DNA of 64,000 nt from Neotamlana nanhaiensis (GCF_000943555.1 NZ_JTDV01000014.1:62001-126000), one strand, 5' to 3'; numbered from the stretch's first letter, positions 7,585-17,175 are shown. Numbers and translations are program-made. The notes: generated from the letters alone by a model not told the origin.

Positions 7585-10500
7585 TTATCTCTTTAATGAA
7601 AAATGTCCTTTAAAGTTATAATTTTCATCTAATTTTACGCTAAACCAATAATCAGAATTTTGCATAAATTCGCCTCTAAAAGTTCCATCCCAACCTATAC
7701 TATTAGTTTTTAATTGCTTAAGAATTTTACCGTATCTATCATAAATAAACACGGTGGCTTCTGGGAAATTTTCGACACCTTTAATGTTCCAATAATCGTT
7801 AATACCATCGTTATTTGGTGTGAAAAACTTTGGGTAATCAACCAAAACAACAGTTTGATTATCGGCACCACAACCTAATTTATCTCTAACAGAAATTGAA
7901 TAAACTCCACCTAATACATTTGCAAATAAGTTACTGTTTTGAAAATTTTCTCCGTCGATAGAATATTCAAAATCGCCATCACCAGAAACAAAAACTTCTA
8001 TATAGTTTTTATCGGATAACTCTCGCTTCTCAACACTCGTAATGGTAGGTAATTGAGAACGTACTAATGCCACATTAAAACTATTTTCGCAATAGGTGTT
8101 GTTCGTGGTTTTACCTAATGTTAATGTATAATTTCCTGCCTGCTCCAAATTTACAACGTTGCCCGTTGACACTTGAGAGCCATCTTGATATTCCCATAAA
8201 TACGAATCGAAACCATCTTCAATGCTCAACGTATAAAAAGGTTCTAAATCACATAAAAAATAAGAATCTTGTAACGTTACTGATGGCAATTCGTTAACAA
8301 CCAAATTTAAACTTGTTTCGGAATAACACGCACTATTAAATTCATTTTCTACCCGAACATGTATGGCTTGTTGCCAAGGTGTTGTATTTTGAAAGTTAGA
8401 GCTAACAAAATTATTTATCTCGTTTCCATTAGCATCAAAATACAGTACTTTCAATCCGTTTTGACTTCCAATAATTTCTGATTCAATATTTGAAGTATCA
8501 AAATCTGCGTATCCATTACCTAAATCGCAACTAAAAATTGACTGTGGCACGTTAATTTGTGGTTTAGTTGAAGTATTTAAAACAAGTACTGCTTCAGAAA
8601 AACATGAGGTCGCAGGATTTGTAACGCGTACTGTAATTTCCTCTCTGTTTGCTGTAGCATTCGTATATGGATTTGGTAAAGGATTGGGTAATTCCTCACC
8701 GTTAGCTTTAAAATAAGTCACCAACAAACCTGTTTGATTTCCTAAAACTTCGGTTTCTACATTCGAGGTATTAAAGTATTCTGAAATACCATCATCATTA
8801 TCATCGCAACCAACTAATTCTGATAGTACATGAGCTTCGGGCAACGGATTTACTTTTAATTTAAACGTGGTTTCATTGTAGCAATTAGTGTCTGTATTAT
8901 GGACTTGAACTGTAATTTCTTCTTCGTTAGCAACAGTGTTTTCTACAGCTGTTAAATCGCCTTGAACTTGTTCTCCATCTTCATGGAAAAATAAAACTTG
9001 CAAATTATTCGCGGTACCTATTAAAGATTCTTGTACATCTTGAAGGTTAAATGTTGAAAAACCATTGGTTGCCATTGAGCAAACTACTAAATCTGAGATA
9101 GATTCTAATTGCTGTAACGGGTTAACAATAAAATCGAAAGTCGTTTCGGAATAACAACAAGGGTTATTGCTATGTGAAACACGAATTGTTATCGTTTCCC
9201 TTCCTTGCATTGTATTACTATAAGGGTTTGGTAATTTATCATACACCATTCCTATAGAATTTATAAACTGAACATCCTTATTGGTTTGTCCTCCTAAAAC
9301 CTGTTCTAAAATGCCAGATGTATCAAAAGAAGATGACATTCCTGAATTATAAGTATCCTCACATGCGTAAACATTTTCAATACCGTAGGCTTGTGGTGGT
9401 TCGCTAACGTCAATTGTTTTAGTAAATGTATGCACACTAGCATCGATTGCTGTTACGGTTGCTGTAATTGTGTAGGTACCATCAACTGAAAAATCGTGAA
9501 AAGGAGACAAATCTGTAGAAGTATTATTGACCCCTGAAGCAGGATCTCCAAAATCCCAAATTACTGATGCTACATTAGCTTTATTTGTAACACTAAATTC
9601 CTTTAAAAATTCCGAGCAAATATTTGAAATATCCATATCAAATGACAAATTAGAAACAGGATTTGCTTTACCTGAAACATTGATATAAAAATTAATATTT
9701 CCACGACTTAATTTATCTGTTGTTATAAATTCTAAATTACACCAATCACCTCCATTAACTCCCATACCACAACCTTTGTACCACGAAAAATCTAAATCAT
9801 TATCGGTACCAGCTACAAACATAACACCGCTTCCCCAAACAATATCATGTACAACTTCTACTAATATTTTATCAACTGAAGATTTAATTACAATGGGGTC
9901 TTCGAATTCAATATTTATTATTTGAGGATTGTACTCTGATATGGGTGGCACTCTTTGAAATTGACTACTCCCTATTAAATTCTCTTCGGAAAAAGAATTA
10001 GGAAAGTTATCATCAATCCTGTAAAAATTAAATTTCAAACTGGCTCCTCCATCAGCTCCACTTACACCTACTTGCCCAGAAGTAACAACATATTCCTCAT
10101 TTTGAGATATTCCAAATTCCCCTAAATTAAACACTCTCGCCCAATGATATGCGCCGTACGAACAGCTAAACATTCGAGTTCTTTTAATACCATCACCAAC
10201 ATTATGAATTAAAGTTATCCGTTCTCCAGAATTTGAAACATCTACCATGTTTCCTGTAACATTAATGAAAAAATTAGCATTTGGAACCGGATTTTTAAGA
10301 TTATTTGTTGTTACGTAATCATAATACTCTCTACACCCATAATACCAAGACACATCCGTATCTTGTTCTGTTCCGGCAACTATAACTTCTGCTGAATTAG
10401 GGTTGTAAAAGTCTTCGTGTTTATGGAAAGCAACTAAAATTCTATCAACTTCTCTTGGAACAACTATTGGACTTACTAAATCTAATGTTACAACTTGCGG

Positions 10501-10836
10501 AGAATCTATATTAGGCAACAACCCGTAACCACCAGCTCCCAAAGGAACAGGATTAGAATTAGGAAAGTTTGAATCAATACTATAAACCGAAACTCCAAGA
10601 TATGCGCCATTATACGATTTGCTAATTCCAATCTCAGCTGTGTTAATAATAAACTGATCGTTTGCCGTTTTACCATAATCGGATAGATTAAAAACGCGAG
10701 CCCACGATTCATCATCTTCGCAAGGCGTCATACCCGAATCAATTAATACATCACCAACATTATGAGATAAAGTTATTTGCGCACTTACGTATAGCGAAAA
10801 ACAAAATAAGAATACAAATAGGAAAGTATTTTTCAT
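7585..10836 (-). CDS. Large secreted surface protein with repeats, PKD domain and type B T9SS sorting domain
   Basis: A 1083-residue exported protein with signal peptide MKNTFLFVFLFCFSLYVSAQ. Layout: two tandem ~185-residue modules (about 20-205 and 205-395), each starting 'LxHNVGD' with a 'WARVFNL' core and probably all-beta; a PKD-like domain near 420-475 ('VIWDFGDPASG', 'GTYTITATV'); then four tandem ~90-residue modules (about 475-850) with a 'Cys-x-x-x-x-x-G-x-x-x-F' opening and an 'EITVRV' plus 'CxSE' ending; a short Ig-like part; and the gliding-motility-associated C-terminal (type B) sorting domain, 'FFTPNNDGINDYWNI' through 'GHFSLKR'. It is probably an adhesin anchored by T9SS. Five downstream genes follow closely on the same strand. 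Confidence 0.88.
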   Translation of the reverse strand: MKNTFLFVFLFCFSLYVSAQITLSHNVGDVLIDSGMTPCEDDESWARVFNLSDYGKTANDQFIINTAEIGISKSYNGAYLGVSVYSIDSNFPNSNPVPLGAGGYGLLPNIDSPQVVTLDLVSPIVVPREVDRILVAFHKHEDFYNPNSAEVIVAGTEQDTDVSWYYGCREYYDYVTTNNLKNPVPNANFFINVTGNMVDVSNSGERITLIHNVGDGIKRTRMFSCSYGAYHWARVFNLGEFGISQNEEYVVTSGQVGVSGADGGASLKFNFYRIDDNFPNSFSEENLIGSSQFQRVPPISEYNPQIINIEFEDPIVIKSSVDKILVEVVHDIVWGSGVMFVAGTDNDLDFSWYKGCGMGVNGGDWCNLEFITTDKLSRGNINFYINVSGKANPVSNLSFDMDISNICSEFLKEFSVTNKANVASVIWDFGDPASGVNNTSTDLSPFHDFSVDGTYTITATVTAIDASVHTFTKTIDVSEPPQAYGIENVYACEDTYNSGMSSSFDTSGILEQVLGGQTNKDVQFINSIGMVYDKLPNPYSNTMQGRETITIRVSHSNNPCCYSETTFDFIVNPLQQLESISDLVVCSMATNGFSTFNLQDVQESLIGTANNLQVLFFHEDGEQVQGDLTAVENTVANEEEITVQVHNTDTNCYNETTFKLKVNPLPEAHVLSELVGCDDNDDGISEYFNTSNVETEVLGNQTGLLVTYFKANGEELPNPLPNPYTNATANREEITVRVTNPATSCFSEAVLVLNTSTKPQINVPQSIFSCDLGNGYADFDTSNIESEIIGSQNGLKVLYFDANGNEINNFVSSNFQNTTPWQQAIHVRVENEFNSACYSETSLNLVVNELPSVTLQDSYFLCDLEPFYTLSIEDGFDSYLWEYQDGSQVSTGNVVNLEQAGNYTLTLGKTTNNTYCENSFNVALVRSQLPTITSVEKRELSDKNYIEVFVSGDGDFEYSIDGENFQNSNLFANVLGGVYSISVRDKLGCGADNQTVVLVDYPKFFTPNNDGINDYWNIKGVENFPEATVFIYDRYGKILKQLKTNSIGWDGTFRGEFMQNSDYWFSVKLDENYNFKGHFSLKR

Positions 10837-10911
10837 ACAAGCTAAAATAGAAAAACCTATTACAATCCTATCTGTTTTCTGTTTTAATGCAAATAATTAC
10901 GTTTAAATAAG

Positions 10912-11595
10912 TTAAGGTGTAGAATTAGAAACCTGCAACAATTTCCCGTTGTAATATTTGTGACCGGTTAATGAAAAATGGAAGATATAATTGGCCATTT
11001 CTTCGGCAGTTGTTGGTGCTTGATAACCCGGAAATGCTTCTTCTAGCATTTCGGTTTGCACTGCTCCTAAAGCAAGTACATTAAATGCTATTCCAGAGTC
11101 TTTATATTCTTCGGCAAGTAATTCGGTTAAGGTTATAACAGCTCCTTTACTAGAACTGTACGCGGCCAACCCAGGAAACTTCATACTACCCTGTACACCT
11201 CCCATAGAACTTACTGTAACCACATGACTACTTGCTTGCATGAACGGCAACACGACACGAGTTAATTCGGCAACACCAAAAACGTTCGTCTTATAAACGG
11301 CCTCAAAATCTTGCATACTTAATTCCGAAAATGGTTTATTAATTAAAGCGCCTGCATTGTTAATTAAAACATCGACTTGCTGCCAGTTTTCGGAAATAAA
11401 ATCTTGTACTTTTTTGTACGCTTTAGCATCGCCTAAATCGAATGAAAACGCGGTTACATTGTCAAGTTTTAAAAGTTGAATAGGTTTTTCATTCCGCGAA
11501 AGCGCTAAAACATTGTGTCCTGCTTTCGCAAATAGTTTCACCAACTCGAAACCGATGCCTCGACTCGTTCCTGTTATGATGATGTTTTTACTCAT
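10912..11595 (-). CDS. Short-chain dehydrogenase/reductase
   Basis: A 227-residue classical SDR oxidoreductase. The NAD(P)-binding motif is 'TGTSRGIG' (residues 8-15), 'NNAG' is at 79-82, the catalytic Ser is around 129-130 ('VTVSSMGG') and the YxxxK pair is Tyr146 and Lys150. The substrate cannot be deduced. It overlaps the upstream M28 peptidase gene by 8 bases, so the two are coupled. The gap of 75 bases to the next minus-strand gene shows no terminator-like hairpin. Confidence 0.9.
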   Translation of the reverse strand: MSKNIIITGTSRGIGFELVKLFAKAGHNVLALSRNEKPIQLLKLDNVTAFSFDLGDAKAYKKVQDFISENWQQVDVLINNAGALINKPFSELSMQDFEAVYKTNVFGVAELTRVVLPFMQASSHVVTVSSMGGVQGSMKFPGLAAYSSSKGAVITLTELLAEEYKDSGIAFNVLALGAVQTEMLEEAFPGYQAPTTAEEMANYIFHFSLTGHKYYNGKLLQVSNSTP

Positions 11596-12523
11596 TATTC
11601 ATTTTTATTTCTTGCGACGGCGCATTAGCCATACCTTCAAGGGCAGGAATCATTTTATTTATAAAGCTGGTCATGTGCGTAAAATCCATTTTATCGGCTT
11701 CATCATCCACATGATGATAATACTCAAAATTTGTAAAATCGAAGGTTGAAATAGCATGAGCAGGCACATTAAATTCGTTAAAAAACGGAAAGTTATCCGA
11801 ACGTTTAAATAGGTTATAAGCTTTCGCTTGCACTAAAAAACCTACCAATTCTTCTCCTGCATAAGCGTTTAATTTTTCTGCTATGTTGGATTTATCGTAA
11901 CCTGTAATATAACTTAAAGTTTCACCTGAAGCACGTGGCACACCAATCATTTCAAAATTTATCATGGTATATAAATTTAATCCTTGGTCTTTTAAAACTT
12001 TAGCTAAATGCTCCGATCCTTTTAAGCCCATTTCTTCGGCAGCGTAAAGTGTAAATAATATACTTCGTTTATTGGTTTTGGTTTTTGCAAAATATTTTGC
12101 CCATTCTAAGACGGCCACCGTTCCCGATGCATCGTCGTTAGCACCATTAGAAATCGAATCGCCATCAACTGCTTTTGAAGTTGCAATATGATCGTAGTGC
12201 GCACCAAGCACAATAAACTCATCTTTTAAGTCAGGATCATTTCCTTCTATGAAACCTACAATATTATATCCTGTTATTTTCTTTAGTTGAAAAGAATCTC
12301 GGTAAGTTTCAAAATAAGGTTTTACATCATTCTTCTTAAAAAATGTCTCGATATAAACGGCAGCTTTTTCGATGCCTGGTGTACCGGTTTGACGACCATT
12401 TAACTCATCGGAAGCTAAATAGGTTAAACTTTCTTTTACAGAAGATTCTTGAATTTGAAATGCTTTTGATGTTGAACAGCTAAACACCATAAACACACTT
12501 AAAAGGGAAAATATATGTTTCAT
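11588..12523 (-). CDS. M28-family zinc aminopeptidase, lipoprotein
   Basis: A 311-residue peptidase of the M28 family (bacterial leucyl/glutaminyl-cyclase-like branch). The N-terminus ends in a lipobox (FMVFSC, Cys16), so it is probably a periplasmic lipoprotein. Metal-site motifs are 'GAHYDHIA' (His109, Asp111), 'NGANDDASG' (bridging Asp near 130), 'AAEEMGLKG' (Glu163-Glu164) and a late His in 'YYHHVDDEADK'. It presumably trims peptides in the envelope. The pair with the SDR gene is common for physical coupling but gives no functional clue. Confidence 0.9.
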   Translation of the reverse strand: MKHIFSLLSVFMVFSCSTSKAFQIQESSVKESLTYLASDELNGRQTGTPGIEKAAVYIETFFKKNDVKPYFETYRDSFQLKKITGYNIVGFIEGNDPDLKDEFIVLGAHYDHIATSKAVDGDSISNGANDDASGTVAVLEWAKYFAKTKTNKRSILFTLYAAEEMGLKGSEHLAKVLKDQGLNLYTMINFEMIGVPRASGETLSYITGYDKSNIAEKLNAYAGEELVGFLVQAKAYNLFKRSDNFPFFNEFNVPAHAISTFDFTNFEYYHHVDDEADKMDFTHMTSFINKMIPALEGMANAPSQEIKMNNE

Positions 12524-12553
12524 TTTTTAATTGATTTTAATAGTTTTAAAGAT

Positions 12554-12592
12554 AAAAAAAACCTGTATCATAACTTATGAAACAGGTTTTTA
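12554..12592 (-). terminator. Rho-independent terminator of pdhA-pdhC
   Basis: On the minus strand a long stem, AAAACCTGT-T-TCATAA paired with TTATGA-T-ACAGGTTTT around a single-base loop and one T-T mismatch, is followed by a run of eight T. It lies 26 bases after the pdhC stop and before the M28 gene. Confidence 0.85.
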
Positions 12593-12617
12593 ATATTATA
12601 AATTGAATAACTTATAA

Positions 12618-14237
12618 CTACGCAATCATAGTTACTGGGTTCTCAATAAATGTTTTTAATGTTTGTAAAAACTGTGCACCTACAGCACCATCAACCGTAC
12701 GGTGATCGCAAGCTAACGTTAACATCATCGTGTTACCAACAACAATTTGTCCGTCTTTAACAACTGGTTTTTGTACAATTGCTCCAACCGATAAAATCGC
12801 AGAGTTTGGTTGATTAATAATTGATGTAAAACTCTCGATACCAAACATACCTAAGTTAGAAACAGTAAACGTGCTTCCAGACATTTCATCTGGTTTAATT
12901 TTCTTGTTTCTAGCCTTACCAGCTAAATCGCGCACTGAAGCACCAATTTGCGTTAAACTTAATACATTAGTATGCTTGATTACTGGAACCACTAAACCGT
13001 CTTCTACAGCTACAGCTACACCAACGTGTATATGACTGTGGAACTTCGTTGTATTATCGGCCCAAGTGGTATTTACTTGCGGATGTTTTGTTAATGCCAT
13101 TGCACAAGCCTTAACGACCATATCGTTAAATGATACTTTTGTATCTGGAATAGCGTTAATCGTTTTGCGTGAAGCAATTGCGTTATCCATATCTACTTCT
13201 ATATTTAAGTAGAAATGCGGCGCACTAAACTTAGAATTACCTAAAGCTTTTGCAATAGCCTTACGCATTGAAGAATTTTTAACCTCTTCGGTGTTTTCTT
13301 CACCTGCAATTGCAAAACTAGTTACTGGAGCACTTTCTGCAACTGCTGCAGCAGGTTCATAATTTTCGATATCGCGTTTTACGATACGTCCGTTTTCACC
13401 AGAACCTTGTACTTTTGTTAAGTTAATACCCTTTTCTTCAGCTAATTTTTTAGCTAATGGCGATACAAACACACGTCCGTTTGCAGTAACAGGCGTTGGT
13501 TTTGGCGCACTCGCTTTAGCTTCAGTTTTCGCAGGTGCAGGTGCCGCTTTTGGCGCTTCTGCTTTTGGTGCTTCTTTAACAGCTTCGGTTTTTGCAGCAG
13601 GTGCTGAAAAATTTGCCGCTACTCCAGAAACATCGGTTCCTGCAGGGCCAATTATGGCTAATAACGAATCTACTTTTGCCGATTCGCCTTCTTGTAATCC
13701 TATTTCTAATAAAGTACCAGATTGGAATGATTCGAATTCCATAGTGGCTTTATCTGTTTCTATTTCAGCTAAAATATCACCTTCTTCAACAGCATCACCT
13801 ACTTTTTTCAACCAGGTGGCCACAGTACCTTCTTCCATGGTATCACTTAAACGTGGCATAGTCACCACTACAACACCTTCTGGCAATTCTTGAGCTGGAG
13901 TTTCAGCTGCTTTAGGCGCTTCAGGTGTACTTGGAGCAGCTTCAGCAGTTTCGGCTGCAGGAGCAGCACCTCCACTTAATAAACCAGAAATATCTTCGCC
14001 AGCTTCACCTATAATAGCTAAAAGTTCATCTACTTTAGTGGTTTCACCTTCTTCTACACCAATATGAAGTAAAGTACCTTCGTTAAAAGATTCGAACTCC
14101 ATCGTGGCTTTATCAGTTTCAATCTCAGCTAAAATATCGCCTTCTTCAACTTTATCGCCAACTTTTTTTAACCAAGTTGCCACGGTTCCTTCTTCCATGG
14201 TGTCGCTTAAACGCGGCATATTTACTACTACTGCCAT
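12618..14237 (-). CDS. pdhC: Pyruvate dehydrogenase E2, dihydrolipoamide acetyltransferase
   Basis: A 539-residue acetyltransferase core of the pyruvate dehydrogenase complex. Two nearly identical lipoyl domains stand in tandem (about 1-80 and 123-200), each with the lipoylated Lys in 'ETDKATMEF' (Lys43 and Lys163). They are joined by Ala/Pro/Glu-rich flexible linkers, followed by an E1/E3-binding domain ('VSPLAKKLAEEKGI' to 'GRIVKRDI', about 267-305) and the catalytic domain ending with the active-site 'DHRTVDGAVGAQF'. It is read 3 bases after pdhA in one operon. The two lipoyl copies differ mainly at silent positions in the DNA. Confidence 0.96.
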   Translation of the reverse strand: MAVVVNMPRLSDTMEEGTVATWLKKVGDKVEEGDILAEIETDKATMEFESFNEGTLLHIGVEEGETTKVDELLAIIGEAGEDISGLLSGGAAPAAETAEAAPSTPEAPKAAETPAQELPEGVVVVTMPRLSDTMEEGTVATWLKKVGDAVEEGDILAEIETDKATMEFESFQSGTLLEIGLQEGESAKVDSLLAIIGPAGTDVSGVAANFSAPAAKTEAVKEAPKAEAPKAAPAPAKTEAKASAPKPTPVTANGRVFVSPLAKKLAEEKGINLTKVQGSGENGRIVKRDIENYEPAAAVAESAPVTSFAIAGEENTEEVKNSSMRKAIAKALGNSKFSAPHFYLNIEVDMDNAIASRKTINAIPDTKVSFNDMVVKACAMALTKHPQVNTTWADNTTKFHSHIHVGVAVAVEDGLVVPVIKHTNVLSLTQIGASVRDLAGKARNKKIKPDEMSGSTFTVSNLGMFGIESFTSIINQPNSAILSVGAIVQKPVVKDGQIVVGNTMMLTLACDHRTVDGAVGAQFLQTLKTFIENPVTMIA

Positions 14238-14240
14238 TGT

Positions 14241-15239
14241 TTATAGTTTATGTTTAATAAATGGATAATCGTCTTGTTCGTAAACTACGTCGTACATTAC
14301 ATTTGTTTCTGGGAATGGAGATTCTTCAGCGAATTTCTCACATTCTGAAACTTTAGCTTTTACACGCTTATCAATTACTTTAATATCGGCTTCTGAAGCA
14401 TATTTCTTTTCAAGAATAACATCTTTTACCTGAGTAATTGGGTCGATTTTCTTGTATTCTTCTACTTCTTCTTTTGTTCTATAATGCTGCGCATCACTCA
14501 TTGAGTGCCCTCTATAACGGTATGTTTTTAACTCTAAGAATGTTGGCCCTTCACCACGACGCGCACGTTGAATGGCTTCATCGAAAGCCTCAGCTACTTT
14601 TACAGGATTCATACCATCTACTGGTCCGCAAGGCATTTCGTAACCTAAACCTAATTTCCAGATTTCGGTGTGGTTTGCTGTACGCTCAACCGAAGTACCC
14701 ATAGCATAACCATTATTTTCACAAACAAAGATTACTGGTAATTTCCAAAGCATAGCTAAGTTGAATGACTCGTGTAACGACCCTTGACGTGCCGCACCAT
14801 CACCAAAACAACAAAGGGTAACTGCATCGCTACCGTGGTATTTATCACCAAATGCAATACCTGCACCTAATGGAATTTGACCACCAACAATACCATGACC
14901 ACCAAAAAAACGGTGTTCTTTAGAGAAAATGTGCATAGAACCACCAAGACCTTGTGAGGTTCCAGTACCTTTACCGTAAAGTTCGGCCATAACACGTTTA
15001 GGATCTACCCCCATACCTATTGGCTGTACGTGGTTACGGTAAGCAGTTATCATTTTATCTTTTGTTAAATCCATAGCGTGTAAAGCTCCTGCTAATACCG
15101 CTTCTTGACCGTTGTACAAGTGAAGAAATCCTCTTACTTTTTGTTGGATATAAACTGCAGCTAGTTTGTCTTCAAACTTTCTCCAGAATAACATGTCTTC
15201 ATACCATTTGAGGTAAACCTCTTTTGTGATTTTTTGCAT
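14241..15239 (-). CDS. pdhA: Pyruvate dehydrogenase E1 component, alpha subunit
   Basis: A 332-residue thiamine-diphosphate-dependent E1 alpha subunit. Clear elements are 'YRNHVQPIGMGV', 'GGSMHIFSKEHRFFGGHGIV', the ThDP-binding motif beginning 'GDGAARQGSLHE' and ending 'CENNGYAMGTS', and 'TYRYRGHSMSD' with the phosphorylation-loop-type sequence. It decarboxylates pyruvate together with a beta subunit, which is not next to it here, as is usual in Flavobacteriaceae. It starts the pdhA-pdhC operon, after a 121-base gap to cdd that contains a promoter-like box. Confidence 0.96.
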   Translation of the reverse strand: MQKITKEVYLKWYEDMLFWRKFEDKLAAVYIQQKVRGFLHLYNGQEAVLAGALHAMDLTKDKMITAYRNHVQPIGMGVDPKRVMAELYGKGTGTSQGLGGSMHIFSKEHRFFGGHGIVGGQIPLGAGIAFGDKYHGSDAVTLCCFGDGAARQGSLHESFNLAMLWKLPVIFVCENNGYAMGTSVERTANHTEIWKLGLGYEMPCGPVDGMNPVKVAEAFDEAIQRARRGEGPTFLELKTYRYRGHSMSDAQHYRTKEEVEEYKKIDPITQVKDVILEKKYASEADIKVIDKRVKAKVSECEKFAEESPFPETNVMYDVVYEQDDYPFIKHKL

Positions 15240-15298
15240 TTAATTTAATTTATAAAGAAAAATACTGCTTGCCACTTTTAACTGTTACAAGCGGGTAA

Positions 15299-15306
15299 CA
15301 AAAGTA
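15299..15306 (-). promoter_or_regulatory. Candidate -7 box (TACTTTTG) of the pdhA operon
   Basis: The minus strand reads TACTTTTG, an exact TAnnTTTG match, about 60 bases before the pdhA ATG in the only sizeable gap upstream of the operon. The -33 region is T-rich but not a clean TTTG. Confidence 0.45.
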
Positions 15307-15360
15307 ACACTTTAGTTATTAATGAAAAAACCGAAAATCGTAATTTTTTGCTTCAATTTT

Positions 15361-15843
15361 TTATAATGCCTCTTTATTAAACATTAAAGGCAATAAATTT
15401 TCTAAAGAATGTGATTTTACGACCTTACCCGAATGCCCCATAAAATATATTTCGATAGGCGATTCTTGCTTAATTTCGTATTCGGCAATAGCTTGCCTAC
15501 AAGCTCCACAAGGCGGAATAGGCTCGGTAGTTTCTTTTTTTAAAGAGCCTGCAGAAATAGCCATTTGAAGCATTTTTGCTTCTGGAAATTGCGCACCTGC
15601 ATAATAAATAGCAGTACGTTCGGCACATAAACCCGATGGATAAGAGGCGTTTTCTTGATTGTTTCCTAGAATAATTTCACCATTATCTAACAGTAAAGCA
15701 GCACCAACTTGAAATTGAGAGTACGGTGCATAAGCTTTTTTTCTAGCTTCGAAGGCCTGTAACATTAAGTTATAGACTTGCTCTGGAAGTGCTTCTAAAT
15801 TATCGAATACATATAATTTAGATTCAATTGATAGTTCCTTCAT
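15361..15843 (-). CDS. cdd: Cytidine deaminase
   Basis: A 160-residue pyrimidine-salvage enzyme deaminating cytidine and deoxycytidine to uridine forms. The zinc and catalytic motifs are 'CAERTA' (Cys73, catalytic Glu75) and 'PPCGACRQ' (Cys112, Cys115). I chose the ATG at 15843; an in-frame TTG two codons upstream is part of a promoter-like TACATTTG and is less likely. Length is slightly above the usual ~130-150. It lies between porV (which has a terminator) and the pdh operon, an arrangement I know from other Flavobacteriaceae. Confidence 0.93.
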   Translation of the reverse strand: MKELSIESKLYVFDNLEALPEQVYNLMLQAFEARKKAYAPYSQFQVGAALLLDNGEIILGNNQENASYPSGLCAERTAIYYAGAQFPEAKMLQMAISAGSLKKETTEPIPPCGACRQAIAEYEIKQESPIEIYFMGHSGKVVKSHSLENLLPLMFNKEAL

Positions 15844-15847
15844 ACTC

Positions 15848-15855
15848 AAATGTAC
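15848..15855 (-). promoter_or_regulatory. Candidate -7 box (TACATTTG) immediately before cdd
   Basis: Exact TAnnTTTG match ending 4 bases before the cdd ATG. If used, the transcript would start at or next to the ATG (leaderless). It lies just after the porV terminator, so cdd needs its own promoter here. Confidence 0.3.
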
Positions 15856-15873
15856 TTATAATCTTGTTTAAAT

Positions 15874-15904
15874 AAAAAAACTACTGCCATAGACAATAGT
15901 TTTT
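15874..15904 (-). terminator. Terminator after porU-porV
   Basis: In minus-strand RNA, AAAACTATTG pairs with CAGTAGTTTT (one U-G pair) over a 7-base loop and is followed by a T-rich tract. It sits 24 bases after the porV stop. Confidence 0.8.
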
Positions 15905-15927
15905 ATTAATTTTTATGTTGATTTATA

Positions 15928-17175
15928 CTAATACTCTACATAAGCACCTTCGCCAATATTGAAACTTAGCGAAAAACGCAACGTACCTTCTAAAGGACTT
16001 TGTACTTTTGATGCCGAGAATAAATAAGACAAATCGATATTTATAATACTCGCTTTAAAGCCAGCACCTAATGCTAAAAATTTACGCGCTCCTTTATCTT
16101 CAGCTTCGTTAAAATAACCTGCTCTAAACGCAAAAGAATCTTGGTATTGATACTCGGCACTTAACGCCCAGGTAAACTCGTTTAACTCTTCGCTAAAACC
16201 ACCTGGTGCATCACCAAAAGATTGAAACATACCCGATAGAAAACTTACATCGTTTGATTTACCTTGGTAAATAACATTTTCTGTTTCGCTAATTAAATTA
16301 TCATCTTCTTCTTCGTAAGTTCCGTTCCCATTTAAATCTTCAAACACATACTCTGTTCCGTATTTTGGTGGCGTTGGCACTAATAATTTAGTAACCTCTG
16401 CGGTAACAGCTATTTTGTTGTAGTCGTCGAAAATAAAATCGAAACCACCACCTAAGCGTAATGTGGTAGGTTGAAAGTTTTCTTGACCGCCTTCATCGTA
16501 TTTAAACTTAGGGCCAATATTTTGAATAGCGAAACCACCACGCCAACGGCCATTATAACTATTGTATGCTTCTTCCTCACCTTGATAATATCCCGAAATA
16601 TCGACACCAAACGTATTTGCCGCACTTATATCGCCTCCAATACCTTGGATACGTAAATCGGAACGTAAGTAACGCATAGCTACAGACATTGCGAACTGAT
16701 CGGATAAACGCAAAGCATACGAAGCATCTAAAGACAACTCATTTGGTTTTTGCTGCCTTGGTGTATCGTCTGGACCATTAACAAATTCAATTTCACCTAA
16801 AGAAAAATATCTTAAACTAGCTGCAAAAGCACTACGCTCATCAAGTCTGTTGTAATATGTAAGGCTTCCTAAAAAAATATCGTTTACCAATTTACTTAAG
16901 TAAGGCGTATAACTAACACCAATACCAGATTGCGTTTCGGAAAAGGCATATTTTGAAGAATTCCATTGTTGTGAAAAGGCATCTACACTTGTTGCCACAC
17001 CCATATCTGCTAATCCAGCTGCACGTGCATCGGAAGTAATGAGTAAAAACGGAATACCTGTAGTAATAACACGGCTATCGTTTTCGTTTGGCACTATTTG
17101 TGTTGTTTCTTGAGCAAAACTTTGCGTATTTAAAAGCAAAACAAACGCTAAGAAAAGTAGTATATGATTTTTCAT
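15928..17175 (-). CDS. porV: Type IX secretion system outer membrane protein PorV (LptO)
   Basis: A 415-residue FadL-like outer membrane beta-barrel protein that shuttles T9SS cargo from the translocon to the PorU sortase. The ATG at 17175 gives the signal peptide MKNHILLFLAFVLLLNTQSFAQ; a longer in-frame start would overlap porU and spoil the signal. Typical features are 'PFLLITSDARAAGLADMGVA' followed by 'SQQWNSSKYAF', and a C-terminal strand 'GTLRFSLSFNIGEGAYVEY'. It starts 34 bases after porU and is followed by a terminator, so porU-porV form one unit. Confidence 0.95.
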   Translation of the reverse strand: MKNHILLFLAFVLLLNTQSFAQETTQIVPNENDSRVITTGIPFLLITSDARAAGLADMGVATSVDAFSQQWNSSKYAFSETQSGIGVSYTPYLSKLVNDIFLGSLTYYNRLDERSAFAASLRYFSLGEIEFVNGPDDTPRQQKPNELSLDASYALRLSDQFAMSVAMRYLRSDLRIQGIGGDISAANTFGVDISGYYQGEEEAYNSYNGRWRGGFAIQNIGPKFKYDEGGQENFQPTTLRLGGGFDFIFDDYNKIAVTAEVTKLLVPTPPKYGTEYVFEDLNGNGTYEEEDDNLISETENVIYQGKSNDVSFLSGMFQSFGDAPGGFSEELNEFTWALSAEYQYQDSFAFRAGYFNEAEDKGARKFLALGAGFKASIINIDLSYLFSASKVQSPLEGTLRFSLSFNIGEGAYVEY

